A stretch of DNA of 64,000 nt from Nocardia sp. NBC_01730 (GTDB lineage Bacteria; Actinomycetota; Actinomycetes; Mycobacteriales; Mycobacteriaceae). Made by a program: the position numbers and the translations under genes. Location: positions 6,138,001 through 6,202,000 of the forward strand of contig NZ_CP109162.1 in NCBI RefSeq assembly GCF_035920445.1. Direction: 5' to 3'. Position 1 is the first letter of the stretch, and every line of letters begins with the position of its first letter. Positions 21,001-29,005 of the stretch are shown here, in pieces. A model generated the notes under the pieces. That model was not told the DNA's origin and searched no databases. It saw nothing but the letters and a program-made list of their open reading frames with translations.

Positions 21001-21354
21001 TAGCAGCGGGACGTCTCGGAGTACCACCGACAGCACCCCTTCGGCGACCGAGACCACCAGTCCCTTGGTCGCCGCCTGGCCGGACGCCACCGGAACCGTG
21101 GAGAGCAGCGTGCCCGATGTCCCGGCCTCCCGGACCAACGCGCAGGGCAGCGTCGCACTCAGCCGCAGTGGCTCGTAGGACACCAGCGGCGCCTCGACGC
21201 TCGCGGCGCCGGGCTGGGGCCAGTCCAATGTCGCCTTGTCCTGCTGCACCGGCAACAGCGGTGTCAGCAGCGCCAGCACGAATCCGAGAAACCCGGAGAC
21301 GAGGGCGATCAGGCGGTTACGGGTGAACGCTCGAGGAGATCGGTCCGGTCGCAC
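18007..21354 (-). CDS. Arabinosyltransferase of the EmbA/B/C family (second copy)
   Basis: A 1115-aa GT53 arabinosyltransferase with the same plan as the emb at 10951: an N-terminal membrane span, the catalytic [14 protein letters not shown] (about residue 275), [13 protein letters not shown], about 13 membrane spans and a C-terminal carbohydrate-binding domain ending in a [14 protein letters not shown] motif. The GTG at 21354 is chosen because further upstream codons run into the preceding gene. A cytoplasmic loop (about 19950-20055) carries an Ala/Asp-rich insertion of roughly 25 residues absent from the other copy. It is the last gene of the dprE1-dprE2-aftA-membrane protein-emb run, so it probably acts on the galactan primed by AftA. 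Confidence 0.93.
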   Translation of the reverse strand: MRPDRSPRAFTRNRLIALVSGFLGFVLALLTPLLPVQQDKATLDWPQPGAASVEAPLVSYEPLRLSATLPCALVREAGTSGTLLSTVPVASGQAATKGLVVSVAEGVLSVVLRDVPLLSAPLTEVGSCATLTVESSAAATTAELTGVSRRDGTPFRSTVGRDIRPQVVGVFTDLDAARLGGAQLHADIDSRFSSTPTALKLAAMIAAAVFTLIALVALHLLDTSDGRRPRRFLPAHWWRVTGADVVVLGTLALWHFIGANTSDDGYILNMARASGHAGYMANYYRWFAVPEAPFGWSYEVLAWLTRVSDASPWMRLPTLAAGIVCWLVISREVLPRLGARVRRNKVALWTAGLVFLAFWLPYDNGLRPEPLIAAGALLTWCSIERAIATGRLLPAAVAVLIAAFSLAAGPTGLICIAALIAGSRPVLLIIIKRARGAVPARTGPDADAAAAGSAAADAAVNAAAGARQPSFATTVFRFAALLAPGLAAGTLVLVVIFADQTLSTVLEATRVRTIVGPNVAWFDERTRWDSLLMLSPDGSLARRFGVLVMLLCLLVCVLQVLRKGRIPGTSRGPSVRILGIVFGSLFLMMFTPTKWTHHFGVYAGLAGSLAALTAVAVGSTGIRSPRNRSLFAAAVLFLLAVTFTGSNGWWYVSSYGVPWWDKAPLIAGKGLSTLFLGLSGVALLVAVWQHYREPYRRENVSAPRRFDRWASAPLTIAAALLVLFEVASLTKAAATQYPAYSITKSNLQSLHGDSCAMANEVLVETDTADSLLQPYTGSAADGLAAENKGFTPNGVAGDLTADAEETVSGGANSVDKDSENKTTKTTGAGTGGGTTTQTGINGSTVALPFGLDPAKTPVLGSYQEGEQQQAGLTTQWYRLDLTDSMRYDPAYQVLAITAAGRIRSVDADGVLTYGQELHLEYGVRGSDGEVRTLGSIDPLDIGPAPSWRNLRVPLDRLPAEVNAVRLVAVDNDITQKQWLAVTPPRLPKLTALNSMVGSQEPVLLDWHVGLAFPCQRPFDHKNGVAEIPGWRILPDRVGSDASNAWQDDIGGGPLGWTGLLLKSQTVPSYLDNDWARDWGSLEKFAPYDPNARPATVNVTVETRNGLATDDPIRVR

Positions 21355-21391
21355 GGTGGTTGATGCTATATACCGCGTCCTGTGATCCCGA

Positions 21392-23308
21392 CTACCGCAG
21401 CGGGTGAACGTCCCACAGCCAGACATCCTCGACCCGGGTCGGCGCGAATCCGAGCAGCTGCGTGACGGTTTCGCGCAGCACATCGCCGTTCGTGGTCGTT
21501 GGAAGCACCAGCACGTCGGCCTGCCAGAACCGCAGGTCTTCCAGCGCCAGCGAGCGGGTGTCGGCGTCGATAGGCGGCACCACACCGGTGTCCTGCGCTC
21601 CCACCAGCAGTGCGGTCGTCGGGCGGATATCCGGGCCGTAGATTCCCTTCTTCGTCGCGCCGGTCGGCCCCACGAAGTAACCTCCGGCGAGCGGGAAATC
21701 GAAGTCGGCGTCGGCCTGCCAGCGCAGCGCCCGCGCGTCAGGCGGTCGCGGTGGCGGCACCATCACCACCGAACCGTCCGTGACGTACCGCCGTACCGTC
21801 CCGTCCGCGAAGAACTCCGGCGTCGGCGCCCGGTTGGTCACCGGCAGGACGGTGGGAGCCAGCGGCAGCAGCGCACACGCGAGGACACCGAACCAGGCCA
21901 GCGGCTTCCAGTCGACCGCGGATTGTTTCCATGTCGTCACCGCCCGCTCGGTGGCCAGTGCGAGCACCGCCGCGATGGCCGGGATCGCGGCCATCGTCAG
22001 CCTGGTCTCCAGCACCGTGTTCAGCAGCGGCACGTGCTCCGCCCAGCGCCACGGCAGCTCGATGCCGGTGGATTTCTTGCCGATCGTGGCGACCGCGCCC
22101 AGCGAGAGCACGCCGAACACGGCGATCACCGCGCCCGCGGCCCGCACCACCCGGTCGCGCCACAGCAGCGCCACCGTGATGACGACCAGGAGCAGCAGGG
22201 GCCACCCGAAGTACGCGTTCTGCTCGGTCGGATTGATCGCCACGTTCTGGCCTGGGGAGAACACGCCGCCCAGCGATTCGGACGGGAACTGCACCAGCGC
22301 ATCGACGTCGTTGCCCATCGGGCCGTGGTCGATCGACCGGTAGCTCTGCGGTCCGAAGAACTGCCACCACAAGGGAATCTCGGTGAGCATCATCGTGATC
22401 ACCGCGGCGAGCGCGACGGTAGGGGTGATCCCGCGCAACACGCGCCCGGCGATGCGCGGCGCGTGCGAGTAGTAGACGAGGGCGAACAGTCCGAAAGCTA
22501 GAGCGAAGATCAGCAGCGGCTCCTCGCCGAGCGCGATCTGCAGTGCGACGAGCAGCCCGAGCGCCACGGCATCGCGGACCCGCCTGTGCGGCCGATCCGG
22601 TCCGCTCATGACCGAGCCTCGCTGGCGCACGGCTAGGTCATGCGCGGTGACTGCCCTCCGCGCCATCCGGATCAGCTGACCGGCGATGATCGGAAGCAGC
22701 GCCAGCACAACGAAATTCGGGTGCGCACTGGCGTGCGAGATCATCGCGGGGGCGAAACCACAGAACAATCCACCGATTCCGGCCGCCATCCGCGAGTCGA
22801 CCAGCTCGCGCGAGAACAGCTGATACCAGGCGAACGCGGTCCCGGCCAGCCCGAGGGTGAGTACGAGCACGAATGTGACGGTGGGTCCGAAGAGCAGGGT
22901 GATCGGGGTCAGCGGAACGCCGACGCCGAAACTGGCCGTGTTGGCCATCATGTTCACCCCGGCCGGGAAGTTCTGTAGGTCGGTGCCGAGCGGATTCCGC
23001 AGGGTCGCTACCGTGTGCGCGGTGACCGCGAAGAACCATTCCCACATCGTCTGGTCCTGACCGCTCTTGATCAGGTACCCACTGTCCGTATCGCGCCACT
23101 GCCCCGACAGCACCGTGGCCGCCAGCGCCAGATAGCCGGTCGCGACGAGAAGGTCGGTGCGGTGGAACCGGATTCGCGGGAGTCGACGCGGGGGCGGCGC
23201 GTGCAGCGGTCTGCCGAGCACGCCGGTCGGTGTCGTCTTCTCGGTCGCGACCCCTACCGCCGCCGACACCGCCTGCCCGGCGGTTTCGACGTCCTGTGCC
23301 CGTTTCAC
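21392..23308 (-). CDS. Polytopic membrane protein, putative GT-C glycosyltransferase
   Basis: A 638-aa protein with about 12 hydrophobic segments after a soluble N-terminus of roughly 40 residues. The first external loop carries WRDTDSGYLIKSGQDQTMW, with acidic residues where GT-C enzymes place catalytic ones, and a C-terminal soluble domain of about 120 residues follows the last span. I cannot assign it to AftA, AftB, AftC, AftD or Emb. It lies between aftA and emb on the same strand, so arabinan or galactan modification is the simplest guess. GAGGAG is 10 nt before the GTG at 23308; a TTG at 23314 is the alternative start. Confidence 0.7.
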   Translation of the reverse strand: MKRAQDVETAGQAVSAAVGVATEKTTPTGVLGRPLHAPPPRRLPRIRFHRTDLLVATGYLALAATVLSGQWRDTDSGYLIKSGQDQTMWEWFFAVTAHTVATLRNPLGTDLQNFPAGVNMMANTASFGVGVPLTPITLLFGPTVTFVLVLTLGLAGTAFAWYQLFSRELVDSRMAAGIGGLFCGFAPAMISHASAHPNFVVLALLPIIAGQLIRMARRAVTAHDLAVRQRGSVMSGPDRPHRRVRDAVALGLLVALQIALGEEPLLIFALAFGLFALVYYSHAPRIAGRVLRGITPTVALAAVITMMLTEIPLWWQFFGPQSYRSIDHGPMGNDVDALVQFPSESLGGVFSPGQNVAINPTEQNAYFGWPLLLLVVITVALLWRDRVVRAAGAVIAVFGVLSLGAVATIGKKSTGIELPWRWAEHVPLLNTVLETRLTMAAIPAIAAVLALATERAVTTWKQSAVDWKPLAWFGVLACALLPLAPTVLPVTNRAPTPEFFADGTVRRYVTDGSVVMVPPPRPPDARALRWQADADFDFPLAGGYFVGPTGATKKGIYGPDIRPTTALLVGAQDTGVVPPIDADTRSLALEDLRFWQADVLVLPTTTNGDVLRETVTQLLGFAPTRVEDVWLWDVHPLR

Positions 23309-23444
23309 CTGCAAATCGCTCCTCTATAGCGCTGGATCAGCCGCCCAACGTATCCGACCACGCCGTGCGTGGGCTGACAACCGGAGACGTCGTCCACTGC
23401 CTCCGGAATCCGACCTCCTCGTGTCGCAGGGGTGCCCGAAACGC

Positions 23445-25508
23445 TTACCGGTGAACGGTGACGAGCGTGAACGGGCCGATATCGGTGGTGGTGAAACGTG
23501 TATCGGCGAACAGCTTCTTCGGGAAGCTCACCGTGTAGCGCGCCACGTTCGGGTCGTTCGGGTACACATCCTTGGCCAATCGCAGCGTGTAGGTGTCGCC
23601 GGTGGACCGGAACAGGAACGCGTCCGGCGCACGCCACTGGCTCGCCGCCAGTGCGTCCAGCAGCGCGTCCGGTGTTTTCAGCTTGCTCCAGCTCTCGATG
23701 GTCGCCGCCCGGCCCGCGAAGTCCGCGAGCGGGTTGGCGTAGTGCGAGGTGAGCGCTTGGAAGCCGAAGTAGGGATAGAAGGAGAGGAAACTGGTGTCGG
23801 CGGTGAGCACCACCGTGTCCGAGCGCGGACGCCCGGTCTGTGCCGTCAGCGCCGCGTCCACCTCGCGATAGAACGACACCGCCGATGCCGCGCGTTGGTC
23901 GGCGCGCTTCCCGTCGCCGTCGGTGTCGGTGTATGCGGTGGTGATCTCCGCCGTGAGGATGTGCGGAATGTTCTGAGTGAACGCCAGCGCGCCGACCGTG
24001 GCGACGACCACCACCGTGAGGCGGAACCGGCCTGGTTCGTTCAACGCCTGATAGATCGCCCGCGCGCCCTCCACGAACCCGAACGCGCCCGCCGCCGCCA
24101 GCAGCACGAGCAGAATCGGCTCCAGCCGGAACGACAGCAGCGTGGTGCCCGCCGCGGTCGCCACCATGGACAGCAGCGTCCAGAGGTAGATCGCCAGCAC
24201 ACCGATCGCCAGCGCCTGTGCCCGCCGCGACGAGGCGGCACGCAGTACCAGCCACACGGTGCCGACCAGGCACAGCGCGCCGAGCAGGGAGAACTCGAAC
24301 ATCGGCAGCGGAAGTTCCGAACCGGACTCGGGCAGGTAGTGCAGCGCGGTGCCGGAGCTGGCGGTCGCGCCGCGCAGCGCCTTCAGCAGGTACGGCGTCC
24401 ATACGATCAACGCGACCAGCCCGGCGACCAGTCCGATCAGCACCAGCCGCACCAGCGGCGGCACTGCGGCGCGCCACGTCGAGCCCTTGGTGCCCGCGCC
24501 GTCGCGATTGCGCTTCGGATGATCGGCCGCGTGCCGCTCGCGCACCGCGAAGGCGGCCGCCACCAGCCCCATCAGCCCGATCGCGAACGCGGCGACACCG
24601 AAGTAGAGGGTGTAGAACGTGGCCGCCAGACCGAGGAAAAGGCCGGTGCCGATGACCGCGCCCCAGCCATCGGCGGTGCCGCTCACCCGCGCCGCCGGAT
24701 CGCCGTCCGACGCTGCCGCGCGGGCCCCGACGTTCTCCAGCGGCCGGTGCAGCGCGCCCCAGGCCAGGACCAGTGCGGGCGGGAGCAGGATCACGATGAC
24801 GGCGCTGTAGGCCTCCGGGGCGGCGTAGGCCACCGTGACCGCCGTGACCGCCGCGGCGACGCCGACCGCCCAGTCCGCGCGAATCAGCTTGGACCACAGC
24901 ACGAGTGCGACGACCGCGGCCACCGCGAGGAAGCCGATCGCATACGGCTTGAACACCTCCCAGCCGTCCATCCCGAGCAGGTTCGCCATGCGCCCGCCGA
25001 TCCAGAACCAGCCCGACGGGTAATACGGCGGCAGATCCGCATAGGTCATGTCGCGCAGCGCGGCGGAGTCGGTGAGCCGGGTGAGGAACTCGGTGCGAAA
25101 CTCCTGGTCCACCGACACGCCGAACAGATACAGCTTGGTCGCGGCGAGCGGCATGCCGAGGGTGACCGTGACGAACGTCGAAACCCCCACCCAGGACAGC
25201 AGTTTCGCGATCCATGGCCACTTGCGCAGCCGCAGCAGCACGATCGCCGCGGCCAGCATCGCGGCCGCGACGACCTGCCCGACCGTGGTGAGCGCCCGCG
25301 TCACGTTCGAGGAGTTGAAGGCGGGCCACTGCACCATGGAAAACGCGACGAGCCCGACGGCGGCCACCACGGCGGCCACAATCGCCGCGAGCACGGCCTC
25401 CCCGAGACCGGCGGCGATCTGCCGCACCAGCAGCGCCGTCCGCCCTGGCGCCGGGGCCGGATTGCCGGGGTGCGGCGGCGCCGCGCCCGTCGCGGTGACC
25501 GTGCTCAA
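23445..25508 (-). CDS. aftA: Galactan 5-O-arabinofuranosyltransferase AftA
   Basis: A polytopic GT85 enzyme (about 687 aa) that adds the first arabinofuranose residue to the galactan chain from decaprenyl-phospho-arabinose. The catalytic external loop with DQEFRTEFLTRLTD and the conserved DLPPYYPSGWFWIGGRMAN lie near residue 140, followed by many spans and a C-terminal periplasmic domain with TDTYTLRLAKDVYPNDP. The TTG at 25508 has GGAG 7 nt upstream; the longer GTG at 25532 has none at useful distance. The order dprE1-dprE2-aftA is the same as in Mycobacterium (Rv3790-Rv3792). Confidence 0.92.
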   Translation of the reverse strand: MSTVTATGAAPPHPGNPAPAPGRTALLVRQIAAGLGEAVLAAIVAAVVAAVGLVAFSMVQWPAFNSSNVTRALTTVGQVVAAAMLAAAIVLLRLRKWPWIAKLLSWVGVSTFVTVTLGMPLAATKLYLFGVSVDQEFRTEFLTRLTDSAALRDMTYADLPPYYPSGWFWIGGRMANLLGMDGWEVFKPYAIGFLAVAAVVALVLWSKLIRADWAVGVAAAVTAVTVAYAAPEAYSAVIVILLPPALVLAWGALHRPLENVGARAAASDGDPAARVSGTADGWGAVIGTGLFLGLAATFYTLYFGVAAFAIGLMGLVAAAFAVRERHAADHPKRNRDGAGTKGSTWRAAVPPLVRLVLIGLVAGLVALIVWTPYLLKALRGATASSGTALHYLPESGSELPLPMFEFSLLGALCLVGTVWLVLRAASSRRAQALAIGVLAIYLWTLLSMVATAAGTTLLSFRLEPILLVLLAAAGAFGFVEGARAIYQALNEPGRFRLTVVVVATVGALAFTQNIPHILTAEITTAYTDTDGDGKRADQRAASAVSFYREVDAALTAQTGRPRSDTVVLTADTSFLSFYPYFGFQALTSHYANPLADFAGRAATIESWSKLKTPDALLDALAASQWRAPDAFLFRSTGDTYTLRLAKDVYPNDPNVARYTVSFPKKLFADTRFTTTDIGPFTLVTVHR

Positions 25509-25849
25509 CGTACCGCTCCGCGCTCGTCGCACTCGATTACTCGCACGGCGCCTCCGGATTCACTGGGGTTGGAAACTGATATGCCGTTTCTCGGTGTTGA
25601 TCAGCGATCCTGGCTATGCTCGGATCGCAATACTCGCCGGGAAGTTCCCTGGCGAGGATAAACGCCTCGTGGAGGCCATGTAAGACCTCAAACTCCTTTC
25701 GGAGTCGGCGGTGGTCGATGAAGCAGGAAGAGTCTCGGCGAGAGAATCGCTGAGATTCGCGCAACGGTCGACTCCGTCAGACGGGACGAACGACGATAGG
25801 TGCCCGCGCGATCGAGGATCACGCGGGCACTGGGTCCGAGACCGATCGA
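25509..25849. other. Intergenic stretch between dprE2 and aftA
   Basis: About 340 bp. A hairpin at 25800-25830 (GTGCCCGCG / CGCGGGCAC, extended by GATC arms across one mismatch) lies just after dprE2 and may act as an attenuating terminator. A 75-codon minus-strand frame (25537-25764) has no recognisable family and no convincing ribosome-binding site. I see no RNA gene. Confidence 0.5.
25800..25830 (-). terminator. Hairpin downstream of dprE2
   Basis: GTGCCCGCG and CGCGGGCAC form a 9-bp stem, continued inward by GATC/GATC after a C-A mismatch, with a 3-nt loop. It begins 20 bp after the dprE2 stop. Confidence 0.65.
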
Positions 25850-26611
25850 TCAGAGGGGAAGCCTGCGGAAGATCGTGCGCGGGATGTGCCGCAGGATCAT
25901 CATCACGTAGCGGAAGGGCCCGGGTGCCCAGACCAGATCCTTGCCCTTCTGCGAGGCCGAGACCGCGAGTACCGCGATGTCTTCCTTGTCGACGGTGAGT
26001 GGAGCCTCTTTGACGTGCGCCGAGAACTTGGTACGCACCATGCCGGGCCGGACCACCAGCACACGCGGTCCGTGTGAGCGCAGCGCCTCGCCGAGTCCGA
26101 GGTAGAAACCGTCCAGGCCGGCCTTGGTCGACCCGTAGACGAAGTTCGAGCGCCGTACCCGCTCGCCAGCGACAGAGGACATGGCGATGATCCGCCCGAA
26201 GCCCTGCGCCTTCATCTTCTCGCCGACCAGCACGCCGACGGAAACCGCTGCGGTGTAGTTGATTTCGGCGACCAGCACAGCTTTGCGCTGGTTCTGCCAC
26301 AGTTCCTCCGGATCGCCGTCGATGGCGAACGCGACGATGGCGACGTCCACGTCACCGGCGTCCCAGGCCGCCTCGATGACCTTCGGGTGAGTCTCGGTGT
26401 CGAGCGCGTCGAAATCGATGACCTCGACCTGACTCGCGCCCGCTGCCTTCATCTGGGAAACGGCTTCCTCGCGCAGCGGATCACCCGGCAGTGCTGCGAG
26501 GATGATGCGCGCGGGCCCCTTCTTCAGGTACTCCGCGCAGATTGCCAAGCCGATCTCCGAGGTGCCACCCAGCAGCAGAATCGACTGCGGGTTACCAACG
26601 GCATTGATCAC
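25850..26611 (-). CDS. dprE2: Decaprenyl-phospho-2'-keto-erythro-pentose reductase DprE2
   Basis: A 253-aa short-chain dehydrogenase that reduces the keto intermediate made by DprE1 to decaprenyl-phospho-arabinose. The NAD(P) motif [10 protein letters not shown] (about residue 14), the active-site [19 protein letters not shown] (Ser, Tyr, Lys) and the family-typical C-terminal [18 protein letters not shown] are present. The GTG start overlaps the dprE1 stop (GTGA), with GGAG just upstream, so the two are translationally coupled. Length equals that of mycobacterial DprE2 (254 aa). Confidence 0.95.
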   Translation of the reverse strand: MINAVGNPQSILLLGGTSEIGLAICAEYLKKGPARIILAALPGDPLREEAVSQMKAAGASQVEVIDFDALDTETHPKVIEAAWDAGDVDVAIVAFAIDGDPEELWQNQRKAVLVAEINYTAAVSVGVLVGEKMKAQGFGRIIAMSSVAGERVRRSNFVYGSTKAGLDGFYLGLGEALRSHGPRVLVVRPGMVRTKFSAHVKEAPLTVDKEDIAVLAVSASQKGKDLVWAPGPFRYVMMILRHIPRTIFRRLPL

Positions 26612-28089
26612 TGCAGCTCCAGCCTTCTCGCCATATCGGACATGAAAACGCCTGTGGGATCGACACTGCGACGGACCTTGATCCACTCGTCGATCCGCGG
26701 GTACATCCGGTGGAACGTCTCCGCCGTGGTTCGCGAGTCCTTCGCGGTGTACAGCCGCCCACCGAACTCGAGCACCCGCCGGTCCAGCTCGCCGACCAGT
26801 TCGTTCAAGCCCGGCTTGATCGGGAAGTCGACGCAAATGTTCCAGCCCGGCATCGGGAAGCTCAGCGGAGCTTGGTTACCCGGACCGAAAAGCTTGAACA
26901 CATTCAGCGCCGAGTAGTGCCCGGACGCCTGGATGTCCACGATGATCCGCTTGAACTCCTCGACCGCCTCGGTCGGCACCACGAACTGATACTGCAGAAA
27001 GCCGTTGGAGCCGTAGCCGCGGTTCCACTCCGCGATCATGTCCAGCGGGTGGTAGAACTGCGTCAGGTTCTGCACCTTGCCGGTGTAGTCGCCGCCCATC
27101 CGGTAGTACGCCTCGCCGATGGACATGAGCGTCAGCTTGTTCATCGTCCAGTTCGGGAAGATATCCGGCACCGTCATCAGCTGCGGGGCGTCGAACTTCA
27201 GCGGCTTGCGCTGCAGTCGCTTGGGCAGCTCATCGAGCTTCGCCAGCCTGCCGCGGGTGATGGTGGCCCTTCCCAGCTTCGGAAGCGGGCTGATCACGTC
27301 GAACCACGCACTCGAGTACGTGTAGTTCGCCTCGCTGCCGTCGCTGTGCGCGGCGATCGTCTCGTCGAGGGTCGTGGTCTTCACGCCGTCGTTGCGGAAG
27401 TAGGCGGTTTCGGTCGGCACCATCTCGATGGTCGCGCGCAGGATGATCCCGGTGAGCCCGTTGCCGCCGACGGTCGCCCAGAACAGCTTGGCGTTGCGCT
27501 TCGGCGTGATGTGCTGCACCTGCCCGTCAGCGGTGAGCAGATCGATCGAGCGCACATGGTTGCCGAAGCTGCCCTCGCTGTGGTGGTTCTTGCCGTGGAT
27601 ATCGGAGGCGATGGCGCCGCCGATGGTCACCTGGCGCGTACCGGGTAGCACGGGCACCCACAGCCCGAACGGTAGCGCTGCCTTCATGAGCTGGTCGAGG
27701 CTGACGCCGCCATCCACGTCCACGATCCGTGTGTCACGGTCGATCCGATGGATGTTGTTCAGCGCGGTCATGTCAACCACTAGGCCGCCCGCGTTCTGCG
27801 CGTGGTCACCATAGGAGCGGCCGAGGCCGCGCGCGATCACGCCGCGGCGCAGGTGGGCGGGCTTGCTGTCATTGTCCTCGGCGACCATGGCCACAGCCTT
27901 GGCGATCAATTCGGGATCGCTGGTCGAGAGAACTTCGGACGAGGTCGGTGCGGTGCGACCCCACCCGGTCAACGTGCGGGTGCGCGTCGGAAGCGCGAAC
28001 GCGTTCCCCGCGGCGGTGCCGTCGTTTGTGACGTCGGCGCCGTTGTCGTTCCCGGTTGTCGTGGTGGCGGTCGGAGCTTTCGTGGACAT
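26608..28089 (-). CDS. dprE1: Decaprenyl-phosphoryl-beta-D-ribose 2'-oxidase DprE1
   Basis: A 493-aa FAD-dependent oxidase, first step of the epimerisation that makes decaprenyl-phospho-arabinose. The N-terminal PP-loop FAD domain has [16 protein letters not shown]; the C-terminal substrate domain has [20 protein letters not shown] and then the [10 protein letters not shown] motif. The Cys of that motif (about residue 419) corresponds to Cys387 of the M. tuberculosis enzyme, the residue that benzothiazinones modify. The start is placed at ATG 28089; an ATG two codons earlier is possible and neither has a clear ribosome-binding site. The N-terminus is about 30 residues longer than in mycobacteria. 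Confidence 0.95.
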   Translation of the reverse strand: MSTKAPTATTTTGNDNGADVTNDGTAAGNAFALPTRTRTLTGWGRTAPTSSEVLSTSDPELIAKAVAMVAEDNDSKPAHLRRGVIARGLGRSYGDHAQNAGGLVVDMTALNNIHRIDRDTRIVDVDGGVSLDQLMKAALPFGLWVPVLPGTRQVTIGGAIASDIHGKNHHSEGSFGNHVRSIDLLTADGQVQHITPKRNAKLFWATVGGNGLTGIILRATIEMVPTETAYFRNDGVKTTTLDETIAAHSDGSEANYTYSSAWFDVISPLPKLGRATITRGRLAKLDELPKRLQRKPLKFDAPQLMTVPDIFPNWTMNKLTLMSIGEAYYRMGGDYTGKVQNLTQFYHPLDMIAEWNRGYGSNGFLQYQFVVPTEAVEEFKRIIVDIQASGHYSALNVFKLFGPGNQAPLSFPMPGWNICVDFPIKPGLNELVGELDRRVLEFGGRLYTAKDSRTTAETFHRMYPRIDEWIKVRRSVDPTGVFMSDMARRLELQ

Positions 28090-28180
28090 CGGCATAGAGG
28101 CTACAGGTATGACGGCACATCCGGTCGTCGTCGTCGAACCCACGGTGGTGACGTACCCGTCGGTTTAGAACCGGATCCAC

Positions 28181-28738
28181 ATGTCCGCCCCGGTCGGCGC
28201 TACGCTCGTCGGCGTGCAAGCCGAACCCCACCTGCCGCTTCCGGCCGAACTTCCGCTCGTCGACGAGTCCGGCGGCGCGAACGACGGGTCCGAAGGAGGC
28301 AGCCGGCGTAACCACGCAGGGCCCCGTGAGCGCCGAATCGGACACAGCACCGATGTCGACCTGAAGACGCAGGTCGTCCGGTTCACCGTCACCGGCGGGT
28401 TGTCGGCCGTCGTCGACTACGGGCTCTACAGTCTGCTGCTCAACCTGGTCGGACTTCCGGTCAGCGTCGCGAAGTCGATCAGCTTCGTCGCGGGCACCAC
28501 CACCGCCTACCTGATCAACCGCCGGTGGACCTTCCAGGCGCCACCCAGCCGGATCCGCTTTCTCGCTGTGATCGCGCTCTACGCGCTCACCTTCGCGGTG
28601 CAGGTCGGCATCAACGCGGTGCTGTACCACTCGCTCGACGAGGTGTGGTGGCGGCAACCGCTGGCATTCGTCATCGCACAGGGCACGGCGACCGTGATCA
28701 ACTTCGTCGTCCAGCGTCTGGTGATCTTCCGTATCTAA
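28181..28738 (+). CDS. GtrA-family membrane protein (Rv3789-like)
   Basis: 185 aa; the last 120 form a four-helix GtrA domain: VVRFTVTGGLSAVVDYGLY, a KSISFVAGTTTAYLINRRW segment, LYALTFAVQVGINAV and IAQGTATVINFVVQRLVIF. This closely resembles M. tuberculosis Rv3789, which also lies beside dprE1 and has been discussed as a decaprenyl-phospho-arabinose flippase or an adaptor for priming enzymes. The first 65 residues are hydrophilic and low in conservation, so the true start may lie downstream of the ATG at 28181. It is divergent from dprE1, with about 90 bp between the assigned starts. Confidence 0.88.
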   Translation: MSAPVGATLVGVQAEPHLPLPAELPLVDESGGANDGSEGGSRRNHAGPRERRIGHSTDVDLKTQVVRFTVTGGLSAVVDYGLYSLLLNLVGLPVSVAKSISFVAGTTTAYLINRRWTFQAPPSRIRFLAVIALYALTFAVQVGINAVLYHSLDEVWWRQPLAFVIAQGTATVINFVVQRLVIFRI

Positions 28739-28740
28739 TT

Positions 28741-28758
28741 GCCGCGCCTGCGGCGCGG
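28741..28758 (+). terminator. Short hairpin directly after gtrA
   Basis: GCCGCGCC and GGCGCGGC form an 8-bp stem with a 3-nt loop, starting 2 bp after the stop codon. Confidence 0.5.
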
Positions 28759-28761
28759 CGT

Positions 28762-28856
28762 GTTCGCGGCCCCCTCTTGGCTCGCGTCCGAGCGATCGAG
28801 ACTGGCGACTGCGTCGCATGCGCTTCGATCGCTCGGACGCGAGCCGGGCCGCGAAC
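28762..28856. repeat. Large inverted repeat in the gap after gtrA
   Basis: A 21-bp perfect stem (28779-28799 with 28825-28845, arm GGCTCGCGTCCGAGCGATCG plus A) is extended after a small asymmetric bulge by a 10-bp outer stem (GTTCGCGGCC / GGCCGCGAAC). The loop is 25 nt. It could be a strong terminator or a mobile palindromic repeat. The rest of the gap to 29005 shows nothing recognisable. Confidence 0.75.
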
Positions 28857-29005
28857 GTGCTCGTAAGACTCGCACTAGACGGGGTTGATAGTGCGTTGAG
28901 CTGGGGTTTTGTGGTTGCAGTCGGTTGAGTGGGATGCCTCCGTGTGGGTTCTCCGCAATGTTGCCGAGACTGGCCATCGCTGCAAGGGCGGCGCGGAGTG
29001 GTGGC

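Noticed and set aside
23157..25661. 834-codon plus-strand frame across aftA
   Set aside because: Arg/Gln/His-rich composition typical of the antisense of a membrane protein; aftA is clearly the gene.
25537..25764. 75-codon minus-strand frame between dprE2 and aftA
   Set aside because: No recognisable family, ribosome-binding site or conserved feature; kept only as a note on the gap.
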